Part shown: positions 45,298 through 57,378 of the stretch, piece by piece
How the letters are laid out: each line of letters opens with the position of its first letter
How positions within the stretch are numbered: position 1 is the first letter of the stretch
Assembly (NCBI GenBank): GCA_038496445.1
Contig: JALMLS010000076.1
Location: forward strand, 235,300 to 299,299
DNA length: 64,000 bases
Direction of reading: 5' to 3'
Source: Trichosphaerium sp. ATCC 40318
Taxonomy: Eukaryota > Discosea > Flabellinia > Trichosidae
Translations under genes and position numbers: made by a program
The notes under the pieces: generated by a model
What the model saw: the letters and a program-made list of their open reading frames with translations, nothing else
What the model was told of the DNA's origin: nothing
Database searches by the model: none

Positions 45298-48200
45298 ATG
45301 TCAGCTGAACCGCGCTGGCAAGTCCAACAGCGAAAGGTAAGATCTTTTTTTCCAAATGTTTTTTTTTGTATGTCCAAAATACTTTTCTGACCATTTAGTT
45401 CGCTGTATAACGTGTTACTTATGCGTATTTTGTAGACTTTTACGCGATGGTTAAATTCTAAAGTGGAAGAAAAGGGAGTCTACGCTAAAGAGTTAGAAAA
45501 TGATGTAAGTGATCATCATAACTAAATCTCTTTAATACCATCATCTTGATCATATTTTTTGTTATTTCTTACTTATCGATAGCTTCAAAATGGTGTGATA
45601 TTACATATACTATTATCGACGCTTTCAGGAGAGGAGATTTTGCCCAAATGCAATACCAAACCAAAGTGTAAGTTTGTATTTTTTATTTTTGTTTTTTTGC
45701 CAACTTTTTTTTCAAATATTCATTACGTGCCATCATAAATACCTCCACGTGCGTACGCCTCAAAACCACGTGGTTTTGAAAAAACCAATAAAAAAATACC
45801 ATCACGTGATTTATTTCTTTTTTTTTCATACGTAAAGTACAAGCGAGATGAGTGTATGCTTTAGTCACGAGGTAGTATTTTTTAACTGTTGCCTTTCACG
45901 TGCCATTTTTATTAGCTTTTTGTTTTTGGTAACTTTTCGTTTAAAACGCTAATTGAGTCACCTTTTGCAGTCAAACTTCATTCTCTCGCAAATTTAGATG
46001 CCTGCTTTAAGTTTATTCAGAAGAAAGGTATTAGATTGGTATCATTAGGTGCAGAAGGTACGTTTCATCTCAATTTTAAGCGCGTACAGTACAGTAATTG
46101 TATTTCTAGATATATACGATAAGAAAACAAATTTAGTTCTTGGGTTATTGTGGACATTGATTCTTCGTTATCACATATTGGGTGTTGAGTATGCAGATGA
46201 AGCAGGCAGTTCTGAAAGAAATAAAGCGAGAAGTATTTTATTAGATTGGTGTAATGATGTACTGGTTCCACAAGGAATGGCTGTGACATCATTCGGAAAA
46301 AGGTGAAACAAAGGAAAAAAAAAAACCTTTTACATTTACGTTTTTAACGCTTTTCAAGCTGGGAAGATGGTCGTGCGTTTTGTGGAATAGTAAATGCTGT
46401 AAAACCAGGCTTCATGGATCTTGATAAAATGCCAGATGTGCGTATAGGAATATCGTAAACCACATGTTAATGACTTAAAAGGATGCATATGGGAATATTT
46501 CGAAAGTTTTCCGTGTAGGAACTGAAGAATACGGCATTCCAGCGCTTCTTGACCCAGAAGATATCATAGATGGTAAGATAATTTAATATTAAGTGACACA
46601 TACTTATATTTATATAAAGGACCTGCTGATGAACACTCAGTTATGAGTTATGTTTCTTACTACAGAACGCTTGTACAAAAATATTAGTTTTATCCTTTTC
46701 AAGTTTTAAAGGATTATATAGGCTTTAGAAAGCGTGCCTGTAGCAAGTAAATGTTATGTATCAGGTGATGGGATATATAAAGCAACTTGTAGAGATACTA
46801 AAGAGGTCACAGTCCAGACAGTAAACAAAAATGGTACCATTTTAAATGTCAACTTGTTCTTTAACAATAAATAACCTTTGCTTTTTTTAGATGATTTGTG
46901 TCGTATAGGCGGAGCATCAGTTGAAGGTAAACATGAACATAGTTGTTCATGCACTCGCTTTCATCTTTTTTTAAATGTATTTCTTGTAGGAACAATAACA
47001 GTTGGCAACGTCTCCACTCCTGTAAACTTTGAAGACAAACAGAATGGATTGTACATAGGAAAATACACACGTACGTGTAATACGCTACAGTACTATTTTT
47101 TGTATTAAGCAACGATACCACACCATTGCCTAGTATCGTCATTTAATGTTAGAGATTGTCTCTGGACGTTTTGTTACTTTTTTTCTTACTTTTTTCCTTT
47201 TTTTTTATAGCGTTTACAACTGGTGCTCATCACTTATCTATAACGCTCAATGGAGAAGCTATCAAAGATTCTCCTTTTGATGTTGATGTATTACCTAATG
47301 ATAAACCTTTCCCAAAAGCAAGCGCTTCAAGTGCGAGCGGAAGTGGACTAGAAAAAGTGTATGCTGGAATGAAAGGAACGTTTCAACTTGACATTAAATC
47401 CGATGACGGACAAGCTTTAAAATACGATGAAACACTTATATCTGTTGCTATCAAGCAAGGCGATAATACTGTCAAATATGGTATTGTACCAATAGATGAT
47501 AGTCTAGCAAGCACTATCCATTATTTCCCTAAAACACCAGGTCCAACAGAGATCTCAATAACGATTGATGAAGGTGAGTTTTTTGCATGAAAATCTTACT
47601 TACTTACTTGTCTAGGTGATGAAAACCGCCATATTACCGGCTCCCCTTTTAAGGTGAGCGAGAGTTGGAATGACACTCAAAAATCCAACAGGCTTTCTTA
47701 GAATGAGACGTATAATCGTATGATTAACGAACTTTTTAGGTTGATGTTATTAAATGTCCACCTGTTATCATAGCGTTAAGAGATCAGGATAATTCGGCAG
47801 TTATAAGGTTGCTTGATTATAAAAACAGGCTATTAGACTATGGTGGTTCAGATGTATCAGCTCACATATCTGGTATAGCTTCAGTCCTGTTAAACTGTCA
47901 TTGTTGTCACTTGGTTAAATTTATGCTATCTAGGTCCTGGTGATGTTAAAGTTAATAGTGAGGATAATGACGATGGAACTTATACTTTAAAAGTACGGTA
48001 TAGTCATCTAATACATTTATACTCACGTTCTTCAAGTTCCACCCACGCACTGCAGGAGTATACAAAATGGCAGTTTTAGCATCTCCTGGTCTTCCTGAAA
48101 ATGCTGTATATCTCTTAGATGTACGAAACAAATTAGTGGTATCTGTGGTAGATATTAAAGCTTTGTCAAGGTCCCCGATGGTAGAACAATAGAAGCGAAC

Positions 48201-51200
48201 TGTGCACAACAAAATACAGTCACACTTTTCTTAAGAGGAGACGATGGTCAGTTTTTGGATTACCGCTTACTCATGGTTTTAATAACGTTAATTAGGTGAG
48301 TTTAAGACAGAAGGAGGTGATACCATTAGAGCAGAGATGGTTGGACCTGAAGAAGTTAAAACAGACGTCGTAGATAATGGTATATACCTCGATGTTTCTT
48401 ATTTTATGCTAATTTTTTTGTGTAGGTGATGGTAGCGTACGATGCCTTGTTGTTTTCGTTTATTGCTTGTTTGTGAATGTAATCACGTGATAGTATATGA
48501 TTTCTTTCGAACCACATACTTTTGGAGCTTATAGAATGGATGTCTTTGAAAATGAAAAGGCAATACCAAAGAAGATATTTGGAAGTAAGTTCTCCATTTG
48601 TCATTTTTCATATCTTAACCTTCTTTTAGTCATGGTAGCTAAAGAAACGCATATTTTTGAAGCTTTCTTAAACGAACAAAATGAAGTGACAGTAGATATT
48701 GGAGATAGTGAAGCTTACGTGAAATCCGTAATGGAAGGTGGCGACGACATTGATACCAAGGTTTCAAACTTTATAACAATGGAATTAACTGATTTTTTTC
48801 CAGGTCTTGAACAATGGTGATGGTACCTTCACCGTTGTTTATGTACCACAAACTTTAGGTGAATACTCTTTGAGGATATTCGTTGGTGAAAACGAACTAG
48901 AAAGTTCACCATTCGGTGTTAATGTCATGGAGAGAATTGTAAGATATTTTAATAAGTCAAGTATATTCTTACCTAGAGTTTCCTAGAACGAGGAAGAGGT
49001 TGAGCCCATCGCAGCAATTACAGGATTTTCTAATAGTATCACTTTGCGTTTACAAGATGAAGACGACCAATATGTTGCCGGCGCAGTTGAGTGCTAAGCC
49101 CAAAAGTTTGCCTTTCAACTTTGTTCTTATTTTTTTCCCATTTAAAGGCAGGAGCGGTTACTGCTAAGATTAGCGGTGAACAAGATCTTCAGGTAGATAT
49201 CGGAGATAACGGAGGTAAGGAAAGGATTAATATACGTTTATGCTGACACGTGGGGATTTTGTTTAGATGGAACGTTTAGTATAACGTATACACCAATTTT
49301 TAACGGCAGGTACAACCTTGAAGTATTTCAAAACGGAGCACCTGTAAGTCCATGCTATTTTTGATTTTTCTTTTTGTTGAAACAACGGTTAGGTTCCTGG
49401 CTCTCCTTTCTTGATAGAGTCCAAGACAGAAGAACTACCAGAAGAAGAAAAGCTAGAATCTATTGCTAGAAGAGTCAACAAGGTTACCTTTGAAATAGAA
49501 CCAATAGATGGTGTTGGTAAGTGCCCTAATGTAGTCCATTCACTACACGTTCACTAACTCTTTAAAAAACAGCTCCAGAAGTGACAGCTGTATTGGAAGG
49601 GCCACAACAAGGGGGAACAAGTGTTACTGATAATGGCGACAATACTGTCACAATAAGGTACTTTCACCAAAGTGAAACACTACAACGTTGAATTTTGTGC
49701 TTTATGTCCGTTTTATTGTAATGTGGCCCTTATTGTTGTTATAGATTCGAACCGCCTGTAGCAGGAGACTACTTTTTACATGTTACATCCAATGGAGAAG
49801 TGTTCCCAGGATCTCCATTTGGAGTACGATTTTAAAAGCATTCATTTCAGCTTGCTAACATTTCTCAGGTTCGAGCTACTTCACCTGACCAAGCATACAT
49901 CACTTTCAAAGGAGAACAAACTTATACTGTTGGAACATCCATGCAGATCATTCTATGGACTGTTCGAGAGTCAGGTTCTTCAGAGGAAATACTTATTGAT
50001 AACCTCTCTTTCGGCTTAAAATTCAAGTTAAATGGTGAAGAAGTTGAAGATGTTGTCACCCTTGAAAATTATGAACAAATAACTCAAAGCAATTTAGCGC
50101 TTACATTAAATACAGTAAGAGCAGGTTCATACTCTTTCTGGTACGCCTAAATCGAAAAATGAGAAAAATCTAAGAAACCTTTTTTAGGATTGAAGGTGAT
50201 GATATTGTGCATGACAACACCTTTGATTTTACAGCTGTGCCTGATGTTGTAGATTTAAGCCGTACAGTTTATACCTTAGATACACCAGAGGTATCGGTAG
50301 TTGATGAGATTCAACTGTCAGTTGAGATTTACGATAAATACGATAATGTTATTGTGCCTGGCGCTGATGATGAAGTTTCTGTTTTGTTCTCTCATGAGGA
50401 TAAAAGTTTGACCTGCAAGGCCATAGTGGAAGGCAGTAAATGGATAGTGAAAGAGCATGAATTAGTTTCTGGCGAATACAGTGTAACACCAACTCTTAAT
50501 GGCAACGTACAAATAGTCGTCTGTTTTCTTTTTGAAACTCAAGTCTTTTTCCTTAGGCTATTTCTGATCAACCTACTGCTATCCAAGTATCATCTCCTAC
50601 AGTAAGACAAAACCTATACTACTTAAACGCTGAAAGGTTGTAGATTTCCGCTGAGGAAAGTATCATTGATAGCAAAACTACAGTTACTGCAGGTACTAAT
50701 TCTACTAAAAAACAGGTTAGAAAGCAACTCAATTAATCAACTTTAGGTTCTACCAGTAGCACTTTTAACATCGTTGCAAAAGACTCTAGTGGTAAAACGA
50801 TACCTATTACAAAAGAATTATCAGAAAGAATCCACGTCAGATTTGAGGATGAGAAGGTAAGTGATAAGCGCTTATATTTTTCTAGACAGAAAAAAAGCGC
50901 TAAATGACGTTGCAGGTTAAAGATATCCTCAGAACTATTGATGATGATAAATTACTTATTACCTTTGATGTACCTAAACACGCTCGTAAGTTGGTTATTC
51001 AAGCAACATTAGAAGTAGATGGAGAGGTACAATCTAAACAAACACATCACAAAACATTCGTAAAATATTCTTATTTACTCTTGTCTAGAGTATACCACTC
51101 AAGAATGCTCCTTTCGAAATACTTGTTGAACCAGGTCCACCTGAGAGTATTGCTATCGCTCCTACAAAAGTGGAAGCGGGTACGATACTACTGTTGCTAG

Positions 51201-54200
51201 CCAACGCAGGGTTTTTTTAAATTAATTCTTATATTTCCCAAGGTAAATCAATTGAGCTTCGCGTTTTCTTCAAAGATGCTTTCGGCAACAACTGCGACAA
51301 TCTTAGCAGTCCAGTTGAACTTTCACTTGCTTCAAAAGATACAAATAAAACAATAACACTACAAGACAAAGAGGTACAGATAACACCACTTCACGTGTAA
51401 GTTAAAACAATAAAATAGGGAGATGGCGTGTTCGCAGCTGCAGTGGACTTGACAAAGGCTGGAGAATACAAGCCAGCTGCTTCTTATGGAGAATGCACGT
51501 TTGAAGCTTCTCCAATATCTGTAGTACATGCTCCACCTTGTCCTTCAAATTGCCGCATAGAGGGGAAAGGATCTCAGAACGCTCAAGTTGATGAAGAAGC
51601 TTTCTTTGAATTATTTATTTGTGATGAATACGATAATATTATCACATCACCTGTTGGTGTCACAGTAACACTGGGGCTTAAAGATGCAAACCAAGACGAG
51701 ATTACAGGTATAGATTAACCACAAAACCAAAAAAACATGAGTATTCCTACAATTTTCTGAAAATTTATACTTTATTGCAGATGATCAAGAAGCTATTGTT
51801 GTTTCTCTTGAAAAGTCTCCTGAGGGCATAAGGAAAGGGAAATATACTATCAGTAATCTTGGAGATCATTTGTTATCTATTGATTTGGAAGGGAAACCAA
51901 TCAAAGACTCACCTTTTGCTGTCAAAGGATTACCAGGTAAGGTTTTGTTGTAGCTTGCTCATGCATTGATTATCGTTTCAATAGGGCGTACACATATTCC
52001 AAACACACTTGTTCTCGTTTCTGGTAGAGACCAAATCAGCGGAAGCACAGGAATCACAGTCAAGACGAAGGATGGTACCAGCTTTGAAATTTGCTTTAAA
52101 CAACCTTGGTTTGTTATTTACGCTTTCTCTCAGTACGAGGCAACTTGTGTAATGTTGGTGGCGATAAAATTGAAGCCAGAGCGCTTCCTAAAGATTATCT
52201 ATCATTACCAGTTAAAGATACAGAAGACGGCACATACGAAGTCAGTAAGTCCAATACCCGTTTTACAGTCATGAATATTGTTTTATTCACAGAATGCGGC
52301 TAAATGATTTTTAAAAGAATGCTACGAAAGTATTTATTGCTCTATTTAGGTTATCCTTGGGACTTTCATGGTAAATTTGATGTAAGCCTGAATGTGAATG
52401 GCAAGGAAGTTCCTCAAACAGTATTTGTTCAAGTGGATAAAAAAGCGCTTGATGCTTCCATCAGTGAACGTGTTGTTAAGGCATTCCCTTCATCACACGG
52501 ACTTTTGACAAAGTTTTTAAGCACTTGTGCACCTAGTGAGCGTGCTATGTTCCTGAAAGACCTTGATAATCTCCAACAAGAATCTTCTGCAACCCAAACT
52601 GTCGAAGAACAGCCTAAGCAATCAGATGTTGCTACTGAACCTTCTAAGAATGCTGAAGCTGTTGACGTATCAGACAAAGACGAAGCCACTAAAGAAGAAA
52701 AAACTGAACGTGTTGAAGAGCCAGCGATTGTTGATAACAAGGAAGTTGAACAAGAAAAGGCTACCACAGAAGAAAAAGATATCATACAGCCAGCACCAGC
52801 TGAAAAAGAAAGTGACAACAAAGACGATGAGAAAGAGGACGACACCAAAGACGAACCACCTAAAATTGTTGTGCCTACAGTGATTATCCAAGAACCTTCA
52901 ACACAAGAGCAAACCGAAAAAACAAATGAAACAGCGGCTGAACCAGAAAAAGAACCTACAGAGCAGGTTGAAGAATCTAACAACCCAGACATACCTGATG
53001 TAATAGTTGATGAACCGGAAACATCTAAGGAACCTGAAGTGCCTACAGTTGTTGTCCAGGAACCTCATCAAGTAGAAGAACCCACACCTTCTGTTACAGT
53101 TCAAGCGCCACCTGTGGTTCCTTCTATAACAGTCAACGAGGTGTCCAACCCTGATGATTCCGTAAACAAACAAACTCTTGAACAGAATCAAACAGAAGAA
53201 GATGAACAAACCACGGTAGCCGAAGAAGAAGAAAAAGACACAACGCTGCAAGAAAAATCACAAGATGAACCAGCTCCAATAGATGATGTGCCCATTACTC
53301 AAGACGTAACAGCTGATGATACAGCTCCAATAGATGATGTGCCCGTTGTTCAAGACGTAACAGCTGGTGAGACAGCTCCAAAAGATGACGTGCCTGTTAC
53401 TCAAGACTTGAAAACAGACGATGTTGAAGATACTTTTCTGGATGTAAAAGACGATGTTGTAGTTCAGAAAAATGAACCTACACCAGCTGCAAACATTGAC
53501 AATCAAGACACACCAACATCTGATCCAAAGCTCCAAGAAGAGCCTAGCAACGATACCGACACCAAAGAATCGCCAGTGGAGAAAGCAGATGCTGAGGATG
53601 AAGGTGAAGCAGGAGATGACACTTCAACTGAAGAAAAAACGAAGGTTGAGAGTGTGGAAAGTAAAGCTGCTGATAGAGTCGAAGAAGTTACACCAGAGGC
53701 TATTGTTGTTGAAGATGGGACTAATCAAACCGATTACGATGGCGATACTATTGTACTAGAACTCCCAGAGATTACTTTTGAAGTAGTTGAAACGACTACA
53801 GTCGAAAGAAGTCCAAAACAATCAAGAAAAGTCAAAGAAGAAGAAAAAGATGAACAGCTTCCTGTTTCAAACCCATTAATTGACGACGATGACTTGGATC
53901 GTATACTAGACGTACAAGCTTTAAAACGTTCATATTTTATAAGACTTACTGTGTACTAAGGATATTGATGATACGCCTGATGATGAGAAAGATCCAACAG
54001 ATGTACGTCAAAACTCAAAAGTATTAAGCTAGTACAATGAGAAAGTAAATTTTGGTTTTTTTTTTTGTACAGGAAGACTGGGCAGATATCTTAACAGAAT
54101 TTGAGCAGAAGGAAATTAAGCATAGAAAACAAGTTGAGGCGATATATGCTCCACCTGATAATGAAGAGGCGTTAAAGGCTGGAGGCGGAGACGTACGTTA

Positions 54201-54895
54201 CTAACAAAAAAAAACAGCTACAAAAAAAAAGTAACAAATTACAAAACGGCATGGGCGCCGCTCTTTGTGAAAACTCTCGACTGGTTTTAATACCTAAAAA
54301 CATTCAAAAAGACTCTACTGTGTTCACATACCATATTGGTGTAATTTGAAGGCATCTTAAGTTGCATAGTAAAGAGAACCTTCAACTTTTTTTTGAAAAA
54401 AATACGTGTCTAAACAATACCTCAGGAAGAATGGACAGATATTTTGAACGAATTTGAAAATAAAGAGGAAGAACACTTACAGACATTACTAAAGAAAGAA
54501 GTACGTTCTGAGAAAAAAAAACCCACCCACGTGCATCAATAAAAGACTTACCAAAAAAATCAATCAAATAGGTTGAAGAATCAGAGAAAGAAGAAAAACA
54601 AAAACCCAATCCAACAGAGCCATCTTTAGATATACTAGCAGAATTGGATTTAGAGCTAGAAAGCGTTGATGACGTATTTCCTAAATCCACATCACCCTCA
54701 ACTTCCTTACAAAGTGAAAAGCCACCTCCATCTCCAAAGTCAGCACTGAGAAGATCACCATCGCCAGGTACATCACCCTCCTCTCACTTGTTTTCTGTTT
54801 AATGAATATCCTCTCTAATGTATTGTTAAGGTGCTGATAGTTCAAGACGTGTTCGGTTTGCCCTGGAAGATAATGTACTTCATTACGAAGAGTAA
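45298..54895 (+). CDS. Filamin-type actin crosslinker with acidic C-terminal extension
   Basis: Actin-binding cytoskeletal protein. It starts MSAEPRWQVQQRKTFTRWLN. CH1 (KELENDLQNGVILHILLSTL, LGLLWTLILRYHI) and CH2 (ARSILLDWCNDVL, SWEDGRAFCGIVNAVKPGFM) form the tandem actin-binding domain. Roughly eight to ten filamin Ig-like repeats follow, marked by SPF-type ends: IKDSPFDV, ITGSPFKV, LESSPFGV, VPGSPFLI, FPGSPFGV, IKNAPFEI, IKDSPFAV. From about 52,430 comes a ~500-residue Glu/Pro/Val/Thr-rich disordered tail in one exon. Two homologous small exons then encode EDWADILTEFEQKEIKH and EEWTDILNEFENKEEEH, and the protein ends SSRRVRFALEDNVLHYEE. About 35 short introns. All exons stay in phase, but the tail could in principle be a separate transcript. 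Confidence 0.85.
45761..45778. promoter_or_regulatory. 18-bp perfect palindrome centred on CACGTG in filamin intron
   Basis: CAAAACCACGTGGTTTTG is its own reverse complement. It lies in an unusually long intron (about 45,668-45,970) after the first CH exons, together with three more CACGTG cores at about 45,745, 45,803 and 45,898. This looks like an intronic bHLH-factor binding cluster; the function is inferred. Confidence 0.45.
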
Positions 54896-54991
54896 ACAAC
54901 AAATAATTAAAGAAAAAAGCAGCAGGACTTACATAACGCCCAAGCCTTAACTTTTTGTTGAATTTTGTTACTATCTATCCCAAACAAACCG

Positions 54992-55198
54992 TTAAGACCA
55001 GATATAGTTGTGGTTACCACAAGATGTGAAAAATGAATTTTGTGGCTGTCTGAGAGTAACGTAAAGCACGCCATTATCCCAAGAACCGTTGGAGGTTGAA
55101 ATGAAGTAGTACTGTAAGAACAACGCTGTTGGACACTTCATACGCTGAAGTATCATTATGCAATCGCCTTTGCTATCATGCCAAGAAGCGTTCGCCAT
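54992..55198 (-). CDS. Possible small hypothetical protein (68 aa)
   Basis: Opens with a true ATG (MANASWHDSKGDCIMILQRM) and runs to a TAA at 54992, with a balanced composition (SNGSWDNGVLYVTLRQPQNS, then CGNHNYIWS) that looks protein-like rather than random AT-rich translation. It lies between the filamin 3' end and the third F-box/LRR gene. No motif recognised and no homology evidence, so it may be spurious. Confidence 0.3.
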   Translation of the reverse strand: MANASWHDSKGDCIMILQRMKCPTALFLQYYFISTSNGSWDNGVLYVTLRQPQNSFFTSCGNHNYIWS

Positions 55199-55541
55199 TG
55201 TAGTAGAGTTAAATAATGAATTCTACGTCAAGTCGCCTTCAATCAATCAACTACCTTTTACGCTTAACAATTGAACAACCTCGTCAAGTATTTGCTCACA
55301 CCGAAAACTCACAAGACATTGAAGTCTAGAGCAAAAACCAACAATGAAGAATCTTTCAAGAACATATTGGATTCAAAAAACGTATGTATTTTGTTTCATT
55401 TTTGATATGCTCAAGTGCATTAAAAGAGATGCAACATTGTTATGAAAACTAGCAGAAAATACAGTCACGTGATTTTTTCAATGGTGCGTATTGGCTTTAC
55501 AGTTATACAATACCAAGCGCCTAGAATTGTTTGTTATCTGT

Positions 55542-56405
55542 TTATCTGTAGATCTTGTGAGCTCCCAAACTTTTAACACCTTCATTTGTCACATTCCAAC
55601 ATCTCCATAGGCCTATCTCATAAACACCAGCAAGCACTTTGATACCTTCATCTGTCACTGAAGTGTAACCAAGGTAGATGGTATGAACACCTTTGAGTGC
55701 TTTAATACTTGCATCAGTAGTATTTGTGTATTGTAAATTAATCGCATATACACCTGCCAATGCTGCAATGCCTGAGTCTGTTATTGACGTACAACAAGCC
55801 AAGTCGATAGTGTGAACACCAGCCAATGCCTTTAAACCTTCATCTGTGACACGTGTGTGAGCTAAACTAATCTCATGTACACCTGCCAATGCTGCAATGC
55901 CTGAGTCTGTTTTTCTCTCACAAGTAGACAGGTAGATAGTGTGTACACCTGTCAATGCCTTTAATCCATCATCTGTAATATTTGTGCGTGATAAGTTGAT
56001 ACAATGTACACCTGCCAATGCCTCAACCCCCTCATCTGTTATTGAACAACAGTCATGCAAGTAAATACTATGAACACCTGCCAATGCGATGATACCTGAA
56101 TCTGTTACTGACTTATTAGTCAAGACGATGGTATGTACACCTGATAGTGCCGATGTACATTCATCTGGCTCACAAAATCTCAAGTCAATTATCGTATTCT
56201 GTAGTAATGGACTGCCTGCAAGCAACTGAGCTTGATTCTCACTTCTTATATAGATACGGCCGTATCCAACGTGGTTGTGAACAATTTCTCTCAATAGGTG
56301 GCATGTTTGGGCTGCCCGGAGCGCACAAACAGTTGTCCCTTGTTTCAGAATATGCACTATTAGTTCAATTGGTAGCACAATAAAGTCAGTGTCTTTTTCT
56401 TCCAT
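55542..56405 (-). CDS. F-box/LRR protein, third member (287 aa)
   Basis: I choose ATG 56405 (MEEKDTDFIVLPIELIVHIL); the open frame continues upstream without another ATG. The F-box-like segment includes CHLLREIVHNHVGYGRIYIR. About nine LRRs follow, alternating 21-residue T-type units (VTDEGLKALAGVHTIDL) with longer Cys-type units (CCTSITDSGIAALAGVYAIN), so this member combines the styles of the 10.7-kb and 21-kb genes. No intron. Predicted SCF substrate receptor. It is followed downstream in its own orientation by a CACGTG (55463). Confidence 0.85.
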   Translation of the reverse strand: MEEKDTDFIVLPIELIVHILKQGTTVCALRAAQTCHLLREIVHNHVGYGRIYIRSENQAQLLAGSPLLQNTIIDLRFCEPDECTSALSGVHTIVLTNKSVTDSGIIALAGVHSIYLHDCCSITDEGVEALAGVHCINLSRTNITDDGLKALTGVHTIYLSTCERKTDSGIAALAGVHEISLAHTRVTDEGLKALAGVHTIDLACCTSITDSGIAALAGVYAINLQYTNTTDASIKALKGVHTIYLGYTSVTDEGIKVLAGVYEIGLWRCWNVTNEGVKSLGAHKIYR

Positions 56406-56573
56406 TTTGTATGTTGATCTGTTTAAACAGGTTTGGTTAGTTTTATTCAATGTAAAAACACTTTAACGTAAACCTTACTTCACACCTTGTACGATACTTT
56501 AGGGTTTTGAATTTAACCTCTATCAGCCTTTTATAACAAAATTTACGTTTAGCGGTAAAACAAGGAAGCGCTG

Positions 56574-56730
56574 GGGTTCGCACTACCTTTTTGCGTAATT
56601 GATTAGAGCCACAATTGACTAAAAAATGCACTGTTTTTCTTCCAAAAATGTTGTACAAAATGCCGCCAAAAGAACGGACTTTGAAGAAATACAACATACC
56701 GCCTAATTTCGCGAAATGTAGTGCAAACCC
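56574..56730. mobile_element. MITE-like element, copy B
   Basis: About 157 bp. Left end GGGTTCGCACTACCTTTTTG and the reverse complement of the right end GGGTTTGCACTACATTTCGC form terminal inverted repeats; the interior (AGAGCCACAATTGACTAAAA ... GACTTTGAAGAAATACAACA) aligns with copy A at roughly 80% by eye. It lies just upstream of the third F-box/LRR gene. Confidence 0.7.
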
Positions 56731-57378
56731 AGCTGGCCTACCCACTACTTTTTGTCACTTTGCGCGTAGAGAAATGTATAAAAGTGTATTACTTACGCGA
56801 AATAATAGTTTCTAAACTAGTTTAGGCTTATGCACAAAAAAAAAGGGAAGAATCAAACCTGCCACAAAAAGGAATAGGTTTTATCATGTGATAAGAACTG
56901 TGGACTTTATTTAGGTGCCACAAAAACTGACTTTTATTTCCACACTGCAAAGAACTGCTAAGGTGTAGAATGAGTCATAATTTAAAGTATCGAACCCAAT
57001 ATCAGAAAAAAAGAGGAAAGCTTCTAGAAGTTTGTAAAATAAAAACTTATTCCGACCATTTCGATGTCCAAAAAAAACTTTAGCAAGGATCTCTCGTTGA
57101 AACGGTATCACGTTCCGATATCGTGTATGCTAGTTCCTCATCTAGTTGCAAACTTGAATACCTCATAACCCTGATAAGGAGCTTTATTGTAGGGAAGTGT
57201 ATGGTGCACAAGATCACGCAGAAATATAAAAAACTTTTCATAAAATACCCAATTTTCACGTGATTTGTTTACATCAAATGCCAAAAACAATTTACTTAAG
57301 TACATAATTTATGCTCACTATAAGTGTTGTGAAATTCACGAACTCTTAAAGTCAGAAAATAAAGTTACACGTGTGTAA

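Noticed and set aside
52429-53759. Antisense Ser/Val- and Phe/Cys-rich ORFs in the filamin tail
   Set aside because: Shadows of low-complexity Glu/Pro-rich coding sequence.
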